DNA of 64,000 nt from the NCBI RefSeq assembly GCF_048771995.1, contig NC_133027.1:11900001-11964000 (forward strand), read 5' to 3'. The notes under the pieces were generated by a model that worked only from the letters and a program-made list of their open reading frames with translations, did no database searches and was not told where the DNA came from. The stretch is from Taeniopygia guttata. Its lineage: Eukaryota; Chordata; Aves; Passeriformes; Estrildidae. The number at the start of each line of letters is the position of its first letter. Within the stretch, counting starts at the first letter, position 1. A program made the position numbers and the translations under genes. This document shows positions 1-11,899 of this stretch, in pieces.

Positions 1-210
1 GACATTTAGAGACATTTCCCCATGGGAACTGCTGTAGAAAATCAGTCTGTGTGCTGGCCACCTGTGCTGCAGAGCTGTCGGCCTGCTTGCTGTTGTTACC
101 CAGGCAACCACAAAGAGTTCAAAGCTTCAGGCTCTGGGGCTGCCTTTTGCATCTTCTGGAAGCTGGGATCTTTGCTTTAAAGTGAGCATCTTGCATTTTG
201 TTTCCCTCAG

Positions 211-3200
211 GGAAAATAGTGAACATGGAAAACCCCGTGGGGAAATATTCTGAACTGGAATATATTGGCAGCGGGTGAGTCCAACCACAGTTTACTTCTC
301 CATAACCATGGGCCAGGTGTTTTTCTGGTGGAATATCTATGCAGTGTGAAGTGAGGCCAGCTGCAAACAGACATCTATTGCCATGTTCAGACACTGGGGA
401 TAGATTGTCCCATCTCTCAGTGCTGCTCAGAATTTGTGAGTGTGCCCTGAAAGTATTGTCAGAGACATCTTCATGCTGCCAAGGTCTCTTGCCTGCAGCA
501 AGGAACAGGACCTGGAAGATCTCCATGTCTCTCAAGTATGGGACAGCTCTGTGTTAATTTCCTTAGCATTTTTCTATCTCTCCAAATCATACAGCCACAC
601 TAATAAAAGGGGAAGAAACTTGCTTGCCTGAAAGTGCAACCTACTCCCTGATAGCTGTCAGATAACAGTTCTCAGGAACATTTCTTTCCAAGAGTTTGCT
701 GAAGGAAATTCTCCATGGTCAGGATGAAAACTATGAAAACTGCGCAATTTAGAACATGAAACCTGAGATGAAAGAAGGAGCTCTCTTTAGGAGCTGAGGC
801 AGTAGATGGCAGCACTTCAGGGACAGACCCAGTGCCCATGCACTTGAGAGGAAAATGCATCATCTGCCTTCTGGCAGAGCCCGCCTTCATCCTGCAGGTC
901 TTAGGCATTTGCAGCAGAGATCTCCTGTGTGGGCTGGCTTTCACTGCAAGAGCTAAATGGCTTCTCATTTTTTTGCTGCTTTTTTGTTTCTAGGACTTTT
1001 GGATTTGTGGTTAGAGCAATCAACAAAGCCTCAGGAGCAGAGGTAAATGTCAACAGCCCCCGCAATCTCTGCTGCACTCAAGGGCTTTCCCCTCTGGTGT
1101 GAGCAGCTGTGGCCAGAGCTTTGGGTCGAGCTGTGCTGAAGAGGCAAAAGAAACACAGACTGGTACCAGCCTGCAAAAGACATTGCGGACAGTCTTTGAC
1201 CTTCTCAGCTGCCACAAAGAAGGCACAGAGGGCAGCAGTTCATTTCAGAGAAGGATGTGCTCACTCGCTCTCAATTGCTAAAACAAAGGTGGTGCCTTAG
1301 AGCATCTCACTGCTCTTTGGGGCGACAGCTTCAGAGTCCTGAATTCTCACTTCTGGTTGCCAGCAAATGCATCTGAAAGTTACCAGTAGTTCCTCAGACA
1401 CCTGCAGTGCTGCACTTGGGAACTGCACATAGGGAGAGATCTGCAAGGCGTCCCTAGAAACCCTAAGCCCTGCCCCTAGCCCGGGATGTAGCCACAGAGT
1501 ATTAAGGCATGGATTACTTCTGAATCCCATACAAAGCAGCAGGGAGTGGGCTCAGAGGTTTGTGGGTGAGACACCACTGTTACCAAGTGGACACAGCAAA
1601 ACCTCAGTGGCCACGTGTCCTGTAACTGGCACCCATGGGAGCGGAGCAATGGGCTATTGCAATGTCAGTTCCTAATTACTGCAATGCCTAATCAGAATGC
1701 AGTTTGGCACAGCTTGGCTGTGTCATTGCAAAATCACTCGCTCCATGTGCCTTGTGGTCTCGTGCCACCAACTTCTCAAGTTACTGATTTTCAATGTCAT
1801 TTTAGGTGGCCATAAAGAAAATAAATCTCCAAGGACCGAGGAAGAAGGAACTAAAAGCCTATGAACTCATGACTGTGAAGATAAATAAGAATCCCAACGT
1901 GGTCAACTATTTAGGCAGGTGAGTTGTTGTAAATATTTGTTTACATATTGCAAACATGCAAGATTGTTCACTGGCACAAAACAGAGCTGTAATTATTGGT
2001 TAATTATTACTGCTCTGCTCATCTCCAGTGGATGGGAAGAGAGTGCATCTTGTCTGCAGGAGTATTCCCTGGCACACATAGTTTGAAAATTATTCAAAAA
2101 CCTGCATCAGTCATATCTAATTAAATTAATAGCCTGTAAGTTCACAGCCACCACATTATTTTGGGACTTGACTTTTTTCAACAGTCCTCTTACGTCTGGG
2201 TAAACTAACATGGATTTTCCTTGGATTATGTCCCCTCTTTTCCATTGCTTTGCATGCCAGGAAGATTATTTCCAGAAACACGCAGTGTGACAAGTTTTTT
2301 ATCTGTTCCTAAACTGCAGTTTTTACTTGCTGGCTATTTAAGACATCTCCTTTTCCAAAGCTGTGCCTTTCTTCTTGAGACAGGTTTCAAACAATGCACA
2401 GCCTAGAGGGAATGTCTGTTCCTTTTCTTCTGTCCTTGTCACACAGGGACTTGGAAATAAGAACCAAGAAAATAAACTAACCATGCATGTTTACCTCCAT
2501 GCTCTTGTTTCCTTCTTTCAGCTACCTTGTGGATAATCAATTCTGGCTGGTTATGGAGTTCATGGATGGAGGCACTCTGAGCGATGTCATCAGCAAGACC
2601 TACCTGTCTGAAGACCAGATAGCAGCCATCAGTCGAGAGGTCAGCAAGCCCACCTGTGCTTCCGAGGGCTTGGGCAGGATTGTCTGGGAAACAGAGGCTC
2701 AGAACAGGAGAGGTTTCATGTATAAACTTTGTTTTCCTTGTGCTGGTATGCTATGGGCAAGTAAAAGCATATCAAGGGAACTGCCTGCCAGTGCTCCTGC
2801 ACTCAGTGTACTCAGTTCTTGTACTCTTATCTCCTGCTGTTGTAGTCTCACTCTGCCTCCTGTATTTGTATTTGCTCTTCTCCACCTTGCCTCCCTAAAC
2901 TTGTATCTTGAGCCTGTCTGCACTGCATTCCTTGCCTGTAAAAGCAAAGGTGCTGGTGGCAGGATTTGAAATGATCAGCTGAGAAAAAACAGAGACTCAT
3001 TTCTCACAGTCCTCAACTAAAAAGGACAGTAGTGCAGCCAAAATGCTCTTTGCTTCAGGAAGGTGACTGATGTGATACTTCAAGTCTGTGCTGAGGCCAG
3101 CAACAAAACTCTCGTCATGCAGCCTCCCACCCAAAAGTGATCCACTTCACAACAAAGAGAGGGACTTTTTCTTTCTTGGCCAAACCCCTCCTTTGCCCTC

Positions 3201-6200
3201 TGCATGGAGAAAGCACATCCACTGCAGCAGCAGTCATCCTGGCTGGTTTGCAGGGGACAGTCTACAACAGCAGGTGCTGTTGCTCTTTCAAAAGCTGACA
3301 TACCTTTCCTTAGAAAAGTCCTGCTCTGCAAGTGTTGGAGCAGCAACTCTTCCTCTCAATGGCACTGTGTTCTGCCATTACTCGCCATTCCCATGCAGAG
3401 GGAATCTTTTAAGAGACTCTGTTTCCTTTCTTGTGTGATGAAATCACTAATTTTTGCCCTCCTGCTTCTGTTTTCTCTCTCAGTGCCTGCAAGGACTGGA
3501 TTTTCTTCACTGGAACCACGTGATCTACCGAGATGTGAAGAGTGAAAACATCCTTCTCAGAACTGACGGCTCTGTCAAGCTGGGTCAGTATATTCCTGGT
3601 CAGGTGCAGCGTTCAGGGATGTGGGGTGAGGGGCTGCTTTGAGTGGCTGCCAACTCCCCAGAAATGGTGCTGGTGGCAGTGCAGGGCCCCACCGCTGTGA
3701 GCTGAAGGCACGGTTGCAACGTGCACAGAGGTATAAGGAACCAGGAGAAGTCAAGAGTGGCGTTGGTGTGTTTGTGTCTCTTCCAGAGGGAGGGAGCTAC
3801 AATCTAAAGCTTCAGGGGAATAAAGGCCACTGCTGTGAGCAGCGTTTAAAAAACTGTGATTTTTTTGGAAGTGGCCAATTCCATACTTCCTTGGCTAAAG
3901 CCCCAAGGAAACTGAGTGTGGACAGTTCTTCAGGAGATTCAACAACACATAGACTGAGAGTGGGGAATTCTTTTGCTTGATTTCCTAACTTGACCTGGCT
4001 TTCATGGTATGTTTATTTGTCCACAGCTGACTTTGGCCTCTTTGCTCAGCTCACCCCTGAGCAGCGTAGACGGAGCTCAGTGGCCGGCACTTCTGGCTGG
4101 ATGGCGCCTGAAGTGCTGACAGGTCAACCATATGGCCCCAAAGTGGACATATGGTCTTTTGGAATCGTGGGCATCGAAATGGTGGAACGAGAAGTTCCTC
4201 ACAGGAATGAAACTCCTGTTTCGGTAAGGTGCAAATACTCCCTGATCCCACTTGTCTTTCTCACCTGTCCCATGTCCTGTGTGCCATTGGACAAATCCCA
4301 TTGCCATCTGCTAGCACCACTTACACCAAGGTCCCCTTCTAAACATGTCCCTGCAGCACATCAGCATCTGCTGTAAATTCGGTTGCATCAGAAGGGAAGT
4401 AGCAGTTCAGAAACCTGGCATTTTGGCCTGCAACCTGCCTGACATTTCTAATTTGCTTTTTGAACTCCGTTGGTGCTCTGTCTCTGAAGGGCAAGAATTT
4501 TTCAGTGGAGAGGTTAGACATGTGATAAATATCCTAAGAAATTGACGTTACACCTTCCCAGTTTCAATTTTATCGGAAAAGAAAAGAAAAAGAAAAAGAA
4601 AAAAGACACAACCACTAAAGCAATGCCCAAGTAGTTTTGTGTAGGAGTGACAGTGGGTAGGACGGTCGGGATGGACGGAGACAAAAGATCTTTGAAGCCA
4701 GGTCTTGGAACTTTCGGTTTATTGCAAAGGGCGTGGATGCAGGGCCCTGCTTGGAGCTGCCAGCCACAGCTCAGAGCAGGCCCGAAAGAGGAGCCCAAAA
4801 GAGAGACCCGAAAGAGTGAGGAAGTTCCTGTTACAAGACAATAAATCTTCTTCTGTGCAGAATGTTCAAATTTTCACTAACCAATCTAGTCCAAGATACA
4901 AATACTAGAGTATTTACTACAGCCTATAAGAATCCTTACATTACCATACTGTGTTACATTTTAAACCCTAAAAACTACTCTTTGGACCCCTTCTGCCAAG
5001 CTAGTAGGGTCTGCTCTGACCCTTGGACCTGTCTGCCAGCAGAGGGTGTTGTTTAATCAAAAGGGGATTACCTTCAGCTGGCCATACCATTGTTTTCCAG
5101 TTGTTCAGTAACTAAGGCTAGTAACTATCTCAAAGCTTACTTTTCATTTCAATCTCGCTTACAGTTTCCATATTCTCAAAATCTTTTGCCAGGCATACAT
5201 ATTTGTAAAGGTTTTCCGGTTTCATCTTCCCCAACAGTTTTGCTTTCTTTTTCTTTTTTTAACCACAGCACATTGATTTTCCTCCACACTGTAGCATCTT
5301 TTCCAAGTCCTGTGGGTCTTCAAAACTTTCAGGCTTTCAAATAATCTGTACATTGCTCAGTCATGTGTGTGGGTGGCCTGGATAAGTTGAGGATGTGTTT
5401 TTCTCCGACTGCAGTTACACTAAACCCTTGGCTGTTTCTGGGTCTTTTAAAAAGTTGATGAGCTTGCAGCCTGGTGCCTGGGGCTGGGATCCAACGTGGG
5501 CGGTTGATGCTGGTGCTGTGTTCCTTTACTATAGGAGCAGGGCCATCTCTGGCTTGCACAGTGCTAAGGGCAGTGAGGACTCCAGCTCCCCACCATGTCC
5601 AGTGGCTCAGTTGCAGAGAGACAGGATAAAGCTCCCTTTGTGACCTCTGAGAGTGTGGGAAAAGGAAAGAAAGCTGCCATAATTATTTATACTCCAGGGG
5701 AGTGTGCTTGCTGGTTTGGGCTTGGAAATTTTCCTCTGGGTTGAAGAGGATAATAACAAAGTCTTTTTGGTCACCATCTATTTCAGTGCCACCAGCACAG
5801 AGCTGTTACTATTGTGATGAGCATTTTTCTGGAGACCAGGCTGCAGCCTGGTGTCACGGAGAGCCTGTCAAAACCTCCCACTTCTTACAGACATATTTTG
5901 CGATGGGGACGCCATTAATGCATTGACTTGAGTATACAAATGAGCAGAGGGTGACCATCGGGATGGTGCTTCTTCTTCTGATTTGACCTTGGAAAGGTTT
6001 CCTTTTGCCACATAAAGAGGCTGAAACGTGCAGCTGAGAGACAGAGCTGCAGGTGGCTCCTGTGTGCCTAAGCCGGCATTTTCATCCCAATACATTTGTG
6101 CAGGTGTCTTAAAGGGTCTGTGTTGAATATGAGATTCCAAATGTTTGTTTCCTCACCCTGAGGCATACCTGGTGGATTTCCATTCTTGCCTCCCATGCAC

Positions 6201-8218
6201 CTCTGTTTTCTAGAAGAGGACAAGAAGCTCAATGAGTTTTGGTTTATGACCACTGTGCTTAAGGGACCAACAAGCACTGCAGAGATGCCTTTCATGTACT
6301 AATCCTTGGAAATAGTAGTGTTAGTGTAGCAGAGTCCATCTTCTGAAAAGCCTGTCAAGGTGGTGTGAATCCTCCAAGAAGGAAAGAAGCTTTGCTGATG
6401 TAGCTCCCACTAACTGGGTCAGTCAATGAAATTGACTGCCAAGGCAAGATCAGCGGGATGTTGGAAAAGCCATGGTGTTTTGTTGGTAAAGGAAAGTCAT
6501 CTTTCCTTTACCATCTCCATCTTATCAGAAAGTGCTCTGCAGGGTGGAGCTTAAACAGTGGGTTCTGGGAGAGCAGTTACAGATGGGAAAGAAGCAGGTG
6601 GAGCCTCGTGTTTCCTTTTCATGCAGGCTGAACTCCCGATAGCCAGAGGAGAGAGACCACAGCTGCGGAAGCCCAACCGATTCTCGCCTCACCTGTGTGA
6701 CTTTCTGAGCTGCTGCCTGCAGACAGACGAAGAGCAGCGCTGGTCTGCCAAGAGGCTCCTGCAGGTAAAATGCCAAGGGGCTGAGGTGAAACAGTGTCTG
6801 AGGGATGGGCTCCTCCTCCACCGAGGTCCGAGGCATCAGATGAGCCCCCTTCCTCCTCACCTCCACTCTTGGTGATGTTCAAATGAAAACAGTGAGGAAT
6901 CCTAGACTGGGCTGGGCTGGCAGGGCTCTGGAAAGTCCTCTGGTCCAAGTGACCTGCAATGAGCAGGGACATCTTTAAAGAGATCAGGTTGCTCAGAGTC
7001 CTGTCCCACCTGACCTGGAATGATTCCAGGGATGGGGGCACCTACAAGCTCTTGGGACAACCTGTGCCAGAGTGGCACCATGCTCCGAGAAAAGAAGGTC
7101 TTCCTTAGACCTACTCTGATTAGATCCCCATGTGTTTAAAACTATTTGCCCACACTCTCTTGTAACTGGCCCTGTTAAAAAAGGTGTCCCCCACTTTCTT
7201 CAAAGCCACTCTGAAATCTTGGAAAGCAGCAATAAAGTCTCCCTGGGGCCTGTTCTTCACAAAAGTGAATAACTCCACCTCTCTCTGCATTTCCTGAGAG
7301 GACAGGTGCTCTGTTTTCTGGCTGTTTCTGTTGCCCTGATTTGGTGGGATGTTCAGTTTTATCTAATGGTAAAAGAACTGAAGTACAGCAATGCAGGGTA
7401 AAGAGACATGAAATAGTGGTGGAGGAACCCAAGGCTGCCAGTCCTGGCAGAGCAGTCTGGAGAGATTTGGCTGTGGGCAGGAGGGGCTTTGAGGGACTCA
7501 CTGTGAGCCTCTGAGGGGCCCTGGTTTATGCCCCCCACCCCACCCTTAGAGGTTTCTGGCACACAAACAGGGACAGCTGAGAGGGACTTGCCCCAGCCCC
7601 ATCTGCTGCCTGGCATGCTCAGGCAGAGGGGAACTGTCCCAGGCTGACTGCCAGGTTGTGTGGCAGAGAGGGAACTGCAGGACCCATCGCCGCTGGACTG
7701 GCCCTGCTGGGAAGGAAGGTGCCATCCCACACAGAAGGGGCAGGGCATGGAAAGGCAGACACTGCTTTGTGTGCCTGTGGAAGTTAGCATGGTGCCTGTC
7801 TTTCCAAGACAGGGACCTCTGGGAGTCATTGGAGCTTCCTGAAAGGAAAAAACCCCAGGGACAGAAAGCACCATTTCTAGAGCACTGGCAGGGCAAAAAT
7901 CCCAGCAAGATGGAGAAACCAGAATAAATGGATGAGTGGGATTCTGGGCCAGGTTTGCCTGTGATGGCAAGCTCCTGCACATGATGAGTGGGGAGCAGAT
8001 GGTCCCATTGTTTTACTTTCTGGGTCCTTCTAGGAGCTAGAGGAATCCTGATTGAGTCTGTGAAGCACTGAGCTTGGAATGTCATGGTTCACTGTTCTTT
8101 GTTGTTTTTTTTTCCTGTGGATTAGCATCCATTTGTAACAGCAGCCAAGCCAGCGTCCACCCTGGCACCACTCATCAACTCAGCGAAGAAGAAGAAGACG
8201 AAGAAGACAAGAATCTAA
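211..8218 (+). CDS. PAK3L: PAK3-like serine/threonine kinase, 3' eight exons, intact
   Basis: Exons 211-274, 994-1042, 1806-1918, 2522-2639, 3484-3583, 4027-4223, 6627-6764 and 8126-8218 all have GT/AG sites and join without a stop, giving about 290 residues. The first exon starts in phase 2 inside the kinase lead-in, so the 5' exons lie outside the window. Seen in order: glycine loop GSGTFGFV, VAIKK with the ATP lysine, the YRDVKSEN catalytic loop, ADFG, WMAPE and DIWSFG. The layout matches the whole PAK C-terminal kinase domain. Oddities: the usual HRD is YRD, the activation-loop threonine of PAKs is a serine (RRRSSVAGT), and the protein ends in a lysine-rich tail ([11 protein letters not shown]). 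The family is known to be expanded and fast-evolving in songbirds. Every key catalytic residue I could check is kept except the HRD histidine, so I infer an active or recently active kinase. It could be one of several near-identical copies. Confidence 0.9.
4571..4606 (+). repeat. Purine-rich (AAAAG)n simple repeat
   Basis: A short A/G tract of the AAAAG type lies just before the solo LTR in the PAK3-like intron. Confidence 0.6.
4640..5236 (-). mobile_element. Solo LTR in a PAK3-like intron
   Basis: A 597-bp block starts TG and ends CA. It is flanked by a perfect 6-bp direct repeat, GTTTTG, at 4634-4639 and 5237-5242. Read on the minus strand it carries AATAAA (4718-4723 on plus). It has no internal retroviral genes, so it is a solo LTR left after recombination between two LTRs. 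The 6-bp duplication suggests a class II (ERVK-like) element. The name of the LTR family was not determined. Confidence 0.8.
6897..7318 (-). mobile_element. CR1 LINE 3' fragment
   Basis: The order of phrases matches the CR1 3' region in reverse: a gaatcctagactggg-type tail, then gcagggacat, gattccagggatgggg, aacctgtgccag, and agcaataaagtctcc. It lies in the last PAK3-like intron. It is diverged, so it is an old copy, and it is 5' truncated as most avian CR1 copies are. Confidence 0.8.
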
Positions 8219-8324
8219 CGATGAAGATATTATTACCAAGTTAGAGTAGGATTGTAGAGTAGGACTCTAGATTAGGATTGTTAAGTAGTTTTGTAGTATA
8301 GGTTTATGGATAGGATTATAATTA

Positions 8325-8330
8325 AATAAA
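8325..8330 (+). terminator. poly(A) signal of the PAK3-like gene
   Basis: AATAAA lies about 107 bases after the TAA stop at 8216-8218, in an AT-rich 3' end. This fits a short 3' UTR. Confidence 0.7.
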
Positions 8331-9914
8331 GTTTTCAAAGCATCAAGTCATTTGGAAGATTCCCCTCCTTCTGACCCCTTCAGAAAACATTTCCTTCTGA
8401 ATTGCCAGTTGTCTTTTATTGGTGCTGAGACACACTTATGGCTTCTTTGGTATGGTTTGTAAATGGAGAAGGCTCTTCTTCATTCATCCTCTCCAGACTA
8501 CACTGCCTTTGGCATACGGCCCACCGGCCCCGTTTGGCACATCTGTGGCACTTCCAGTTGAGGCAGAAAGGGCAATGGCATTTGCGGGAAAAACCAAAGG
8601 GCGAGTGGGGCAGCCAAAACATCCTGTGCAGATGCAGGCCTTCAGCTGTGACTCGAGAGCATTTGGGTGCCTGCCACTTGGATTTGTATCGCGAAGGGCA
8701 ATGTCTTTGGCCGGAGGAGAGCCTTGCTCAGCAGAGAAAGCAGAAAGATCAGAGAGGTGCTCTGAAAGGTCTCCTGCGGTGCAGAGCTGTCAGCGAGTGT
8801 GAGGTGAGAGCGGGCCCGGCCTTGCCCGGCGTGGAGCTGCAGCAGAGCCCTGGCAGAGCCCGGAGCAGCCTGAGCCTGGGCAGGGGCAGGCTGCAAGGAG
8901 GCCCTTGTAGCTGCAGGAGGCACAGCCCGGCCCTGCGTGCCTCTTGCTGGCAGCGGGCGCATCCTCTGCTCTCAGCGCCCAAGCGCAGCCGGCTGCTCCC
9001 GAGGGGAAGCGGAGCCTGGCTCAGCATTCCCACTCTTGTGCTGGCTGCCCTGCGACTCCTGGCAAAGGTCAGCAGTGTGTGCAGCACTCTGGGCACCGGG
9101 GCAGGGAGCCGGGCTGCTCGGCAGGCTGGAGCACAGGGCAGCGTCCTTCAGGCACGGCGCTTGTGCCAGGGGACCATGGGCCAGCGGGAGGCAGGGACAG
9201 CTTGTCAGCTCATGGCTGCAGGAGCCAGTGCCCCACACAGCTCTGGGAGGCAGCGCCTGCACTTCTGCACTGAGCCACAGCAAAGCTGTGACCTGCAGAG
9301 TGCTTTGCAGAAATATTCAGGGCCAGCAGGCCGGCCTGCTTCGTGCTCTCTGGCACACAGCAAGAGCTGTGCCACGCTGCAGCTCGGAGCTGCTGGGAGA
9401 AAGGTGTTAGAAATAAACTCTTAGGTACAATTAAATGGAGACAAAGTCATTAAAGCAAAAGAGAACCGTTTTTCTTAGTAAGGATTCAACTGAGCTGGGT
9501 GTACTTCCCTTTTGGTTTGGTGTTCAACCCCCCCCATTTTCCAGCACACATCAACACCCAAAAAATTAACTGGAACAAATGCAAACCATAACTAACAACA
9601 GCTAGCACCAACAACTTTCATTCTTTTTTTGTAATGACCTTTTGGCTGAGGCAAAATATTACCTCCTGTCTCTCAGAGGGAATCGGGGATGAGCCTGAGC
9701 CTTGTGCTTGACTAGTGATCTGATTTGGAAGGGAGCAGAAGGGTTTCAGCAGGCAATTTGTGCTTCCTTTATTCATTTCTTAAGGAAAGACGCAGTGTGG
9801 CTTCAGCCAGCAAAAGCATCTGCCAGTTGCATTGACGAAATGCTTGTGAGGAATTCCCAGAAAAAGAACATGTTGAAGAAAAGTTTAATCGTAACAAATC
9901 CTGCATTCCTTTAG
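8331..9914. other. Gene-free stretch downstream of the PAK3-like gene
   Basis: Apart from the duplicated Cys-rich segment, 8.7-9.4 kb is GC-rich with long overlapping ORFs on both strands and no recognisable protein. 9.4-9.9 kb is ordinary sequence with a short C run near 9530. I see no RNA gene or complete transposon. Confidence 0.5.
8416..8690 (-). repeat. Low-copy duplicated segment with a Cys-rich reading frame, copy 1
   Basis: Minus-strand DNA here is clearly similar to plus-strand DNA at about 40560-40800: both have cacagctgaa(g/a)gcctg, then a shared acaggatgttttggctgcc and aaaggcagtgta. In this copy one frame (8622 down to 8416) reads a Cys/His-rich stretch with KCHCPFC, WKCHRC and AVCQRQC. 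The pattern looks like metal-binding spacing, but I do not recognise the family and no gene structure is proven. It could be an old exon, or part of an uncatalogued repeat. Confidence 0.5.
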
Positions 9915-10067
9915 CTGCAGGAGGCTCTGTTGGCACGGAGTCTGTTGAGCCAGTTGAGGGATTCTCTGCTGCGCAGCAGACGCAGAGCATCCATCTTCTC
10001 CATCCCGCGAGGGAATAGAGAGCAATTTGCTGACATTTGCGAGCCAAACTCTGGACTCACCATACAG
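9915..10067 (+). other. Candidate orphan coding exon
   Basis: A 153-bp block (51 codons) is open in one frame and bounded by TTTAG before and GTGAGT after. The frame starts LQEALLARSLLSQLRDSLL and continues with an arginine-rich SRRRASIF. Length divisible by three, clean splice sites and a protein-like leucine-rich composition favour a real exon. No family was recognised and no partner exon was found nearby. It could be one exon of a gene whose other exons were destroyed or lie beyond ERV-1. Confidence 0.4.
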
Positions 10068-10712
10068 GTGAGTGCAGAAGATTCTTGGAAAGGCTTCTGA
10101 TGCTGAGGGGCTGGGCTGGGCTGCAGGATGGGCTGCAGGTGGGCTCAAGTACCAGAGTCACGGATTTCGCCTCTAGCTTTGGACAGGAACTGGAGACTTG
10201 GGAATGGGAGTCCTAGGGCATGGGAGTGTTCAAGAAACTGGCAATCCAAATGGATAATCTTGCCTCTACTTTTCTGATAGGTTTGGAAGAGCAGCTTTCT
10301 GTCACGCCAAAAAAATCTGCAGAGGGCTGCCTAAAGGAACCAAAGGGATTGATCACATCCCTGACATTCCTTTTTTGGAGTTTGTCCCACTTATTTTGGT
10401 GGGTTTTTTTTGATCACTAAACACCATGAGCTCAGTAAGTATTTTGCAACTCAATGCAAATCTGATTCTTGAAACATTTTCCAGGATATGTCTAGAAAGC
10501 ATTTCAAGAGTTTGTAGCAAATGCAGAGGAACAGAAACCTTTGAAAACTTGATGTTCTGGAATTTGGAAGGTTTTGAATCTCTGTGGTTGTTAACAGTAG
10601 TGTAGAAATGCTTACGGTGTGAGCAGCAACCTGCTGGAATTGGGAACTGGTTTCATTTCAAGCCATTGAGACAGGCTTTTTCTTGGGGAGGCGACTTGTC
10701 AGAGATCAGGGG

Positions 10713-11648
10713 TGCCTTAGCGCTCTCTTGTCTCCCCTTTTGCCCCAGCTAGCTCCGTGAGGGGGGGGGGAGCGCTGGCAGCTTCCGTGTTTTCCGGCGA
10801 ACCCTCGCGGGTATCTGCCGGTGCTGCGTGGGTTTGGGAGCGAGGCGAGTCCCGAGGCAAATAAAAGGAGAGAGACTTTTTCCCCCGCGGGCGATATCTC
10901 AGTTTATTACGGCTTGGTTGGGAAGGCAAAAACCGAGAAGGCTGCTGCGTGCTAAGTTCGAATTTGTCCGTGCCGCCTGGCACATTCGGGGGCAGGGCGG
11001 CGCGCTCCAAAGCTGGCCGCAATCCAAGAGAGGCTGCGTGTGGAGCCGCGGCGCTCTGTGTGCAGAGGCGACGGCGGCGGTGAGGCTGCAGCAGCGATCG
11101 CAGGACAGTCCGAGGCGGCCGCGATCGCCTGGGGCAGCGGCGGCGGTTGCGGCAGTCAGGGGCCAGGCGAGAGAAAGAGCAGGAATCAGGCGGAAGAAAA
11201 AGCCCGCAGCAGCACGCAGGAATCAGGCGGGAGAAAAAGCCCACGGCAGCACGCAGGAATCAGGCGGGAGAAGAGGCGGCGGGTCGGGCAGCAGCAGCGA
11301 TCAGGGGCCAGGCGGGAGAAAAAGCACCGGGGCGTCCCCAACCCGCTCTATAAGTACTGGATAGGGGAAACCCGGGGCGGCCAATGAGATAACGCCATGG
11401 GGGGACTGGGGATAGTGGGGTGCAGGGGTCCAATGGGAGATGGACAGATGGAAGGGTGCCAGGTCGTCTCTCGACCCCGCCGCATGGCTGACAGATGGTC
11501 TGAGAGACGTAAACAGAGTGACTGGGCACTTTCTCGGGAAGGCAGACCGCGGGGGGAAATGGGAGAACCCGGGAGGTTGTTACAGATCGCGAGAGGGTAC
11601 ATGGAATGACCTTATACATAATAGAACATATAATAACACAATTCCACA
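10713..11648 (-). repeat. ERV-1 3' LTR
   Basis: A 936-bp LTR runs from TGCCTTAGCG to TTCCACA on plus, so TG...CA in minus orientation. AATAAA in minus orientation lies near 10902. It carries three copies of a 37-bp unit (gcaggaatcaggcgg...) near 11177-11275, where the 5' LTR has one. The polypurine tract (CAGAAGAGGGAGT on minus) abuts it at 11649-11661. Confidence 0.88.
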
Positions 11649-11661
11649 ACTCCCTCTTCTG

Positions 11662-11899
11662 TTTTTCAAAAGAAAAGAACAGAAAATAACTTAAATGGGA
11701 GGTTTTACAGTCCTTTTCCCCATCGTTGAACCCAATGTCTGCTCGGTTCTTCTCTGGCTGTCTGTGTTGATCGGATGTCAGCTCTGATGGGGCGGTGAAG
11801 ACTGCGTGGTCGATGTGCACGGTGGAATTGATGACCTTTAAAACTTTTAACATTACTAAAACTCATAATAACAACAATGAATGTTAACAGCAACATAAG
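11662..11899. other. ERV-1 env-less gap
   Basis: This is the 238 bases between the pol stop and the polypurine tract. The only open frames are short and unlike any env segment of ERV-2 or ERV-3, so env has been deleted or was never present. Confidence 0.7.

Noticed and set aside
2487..2969. 160-codon ORF as a stand-alone gene
   Set aside because: It is PAK3-like exon 2522-2639 with read-through into the intron after a clear GTCAGC donor.
7359..8085. Overlapping minus-strand ORFs of 207 and 179 codons
   Set aside because: They lie in the last PAK3-like intron beside CR1, have no domain, and overlap each other in different frames.
8438..9424. 328-codon plus-strand ORF
   Set aside because: GC-rich composition keeps several frames open on both strands at once, with no domain, and it runs antisense through the duplicated segment.
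10828..11364. ORFs in the ERV-1 LTR (also at 18066-18763)
   Set aside because: They run against the provirus orientation through a minisatellite in GC-rich LTR DNA, and are not conserved in frame between the two LTRs.
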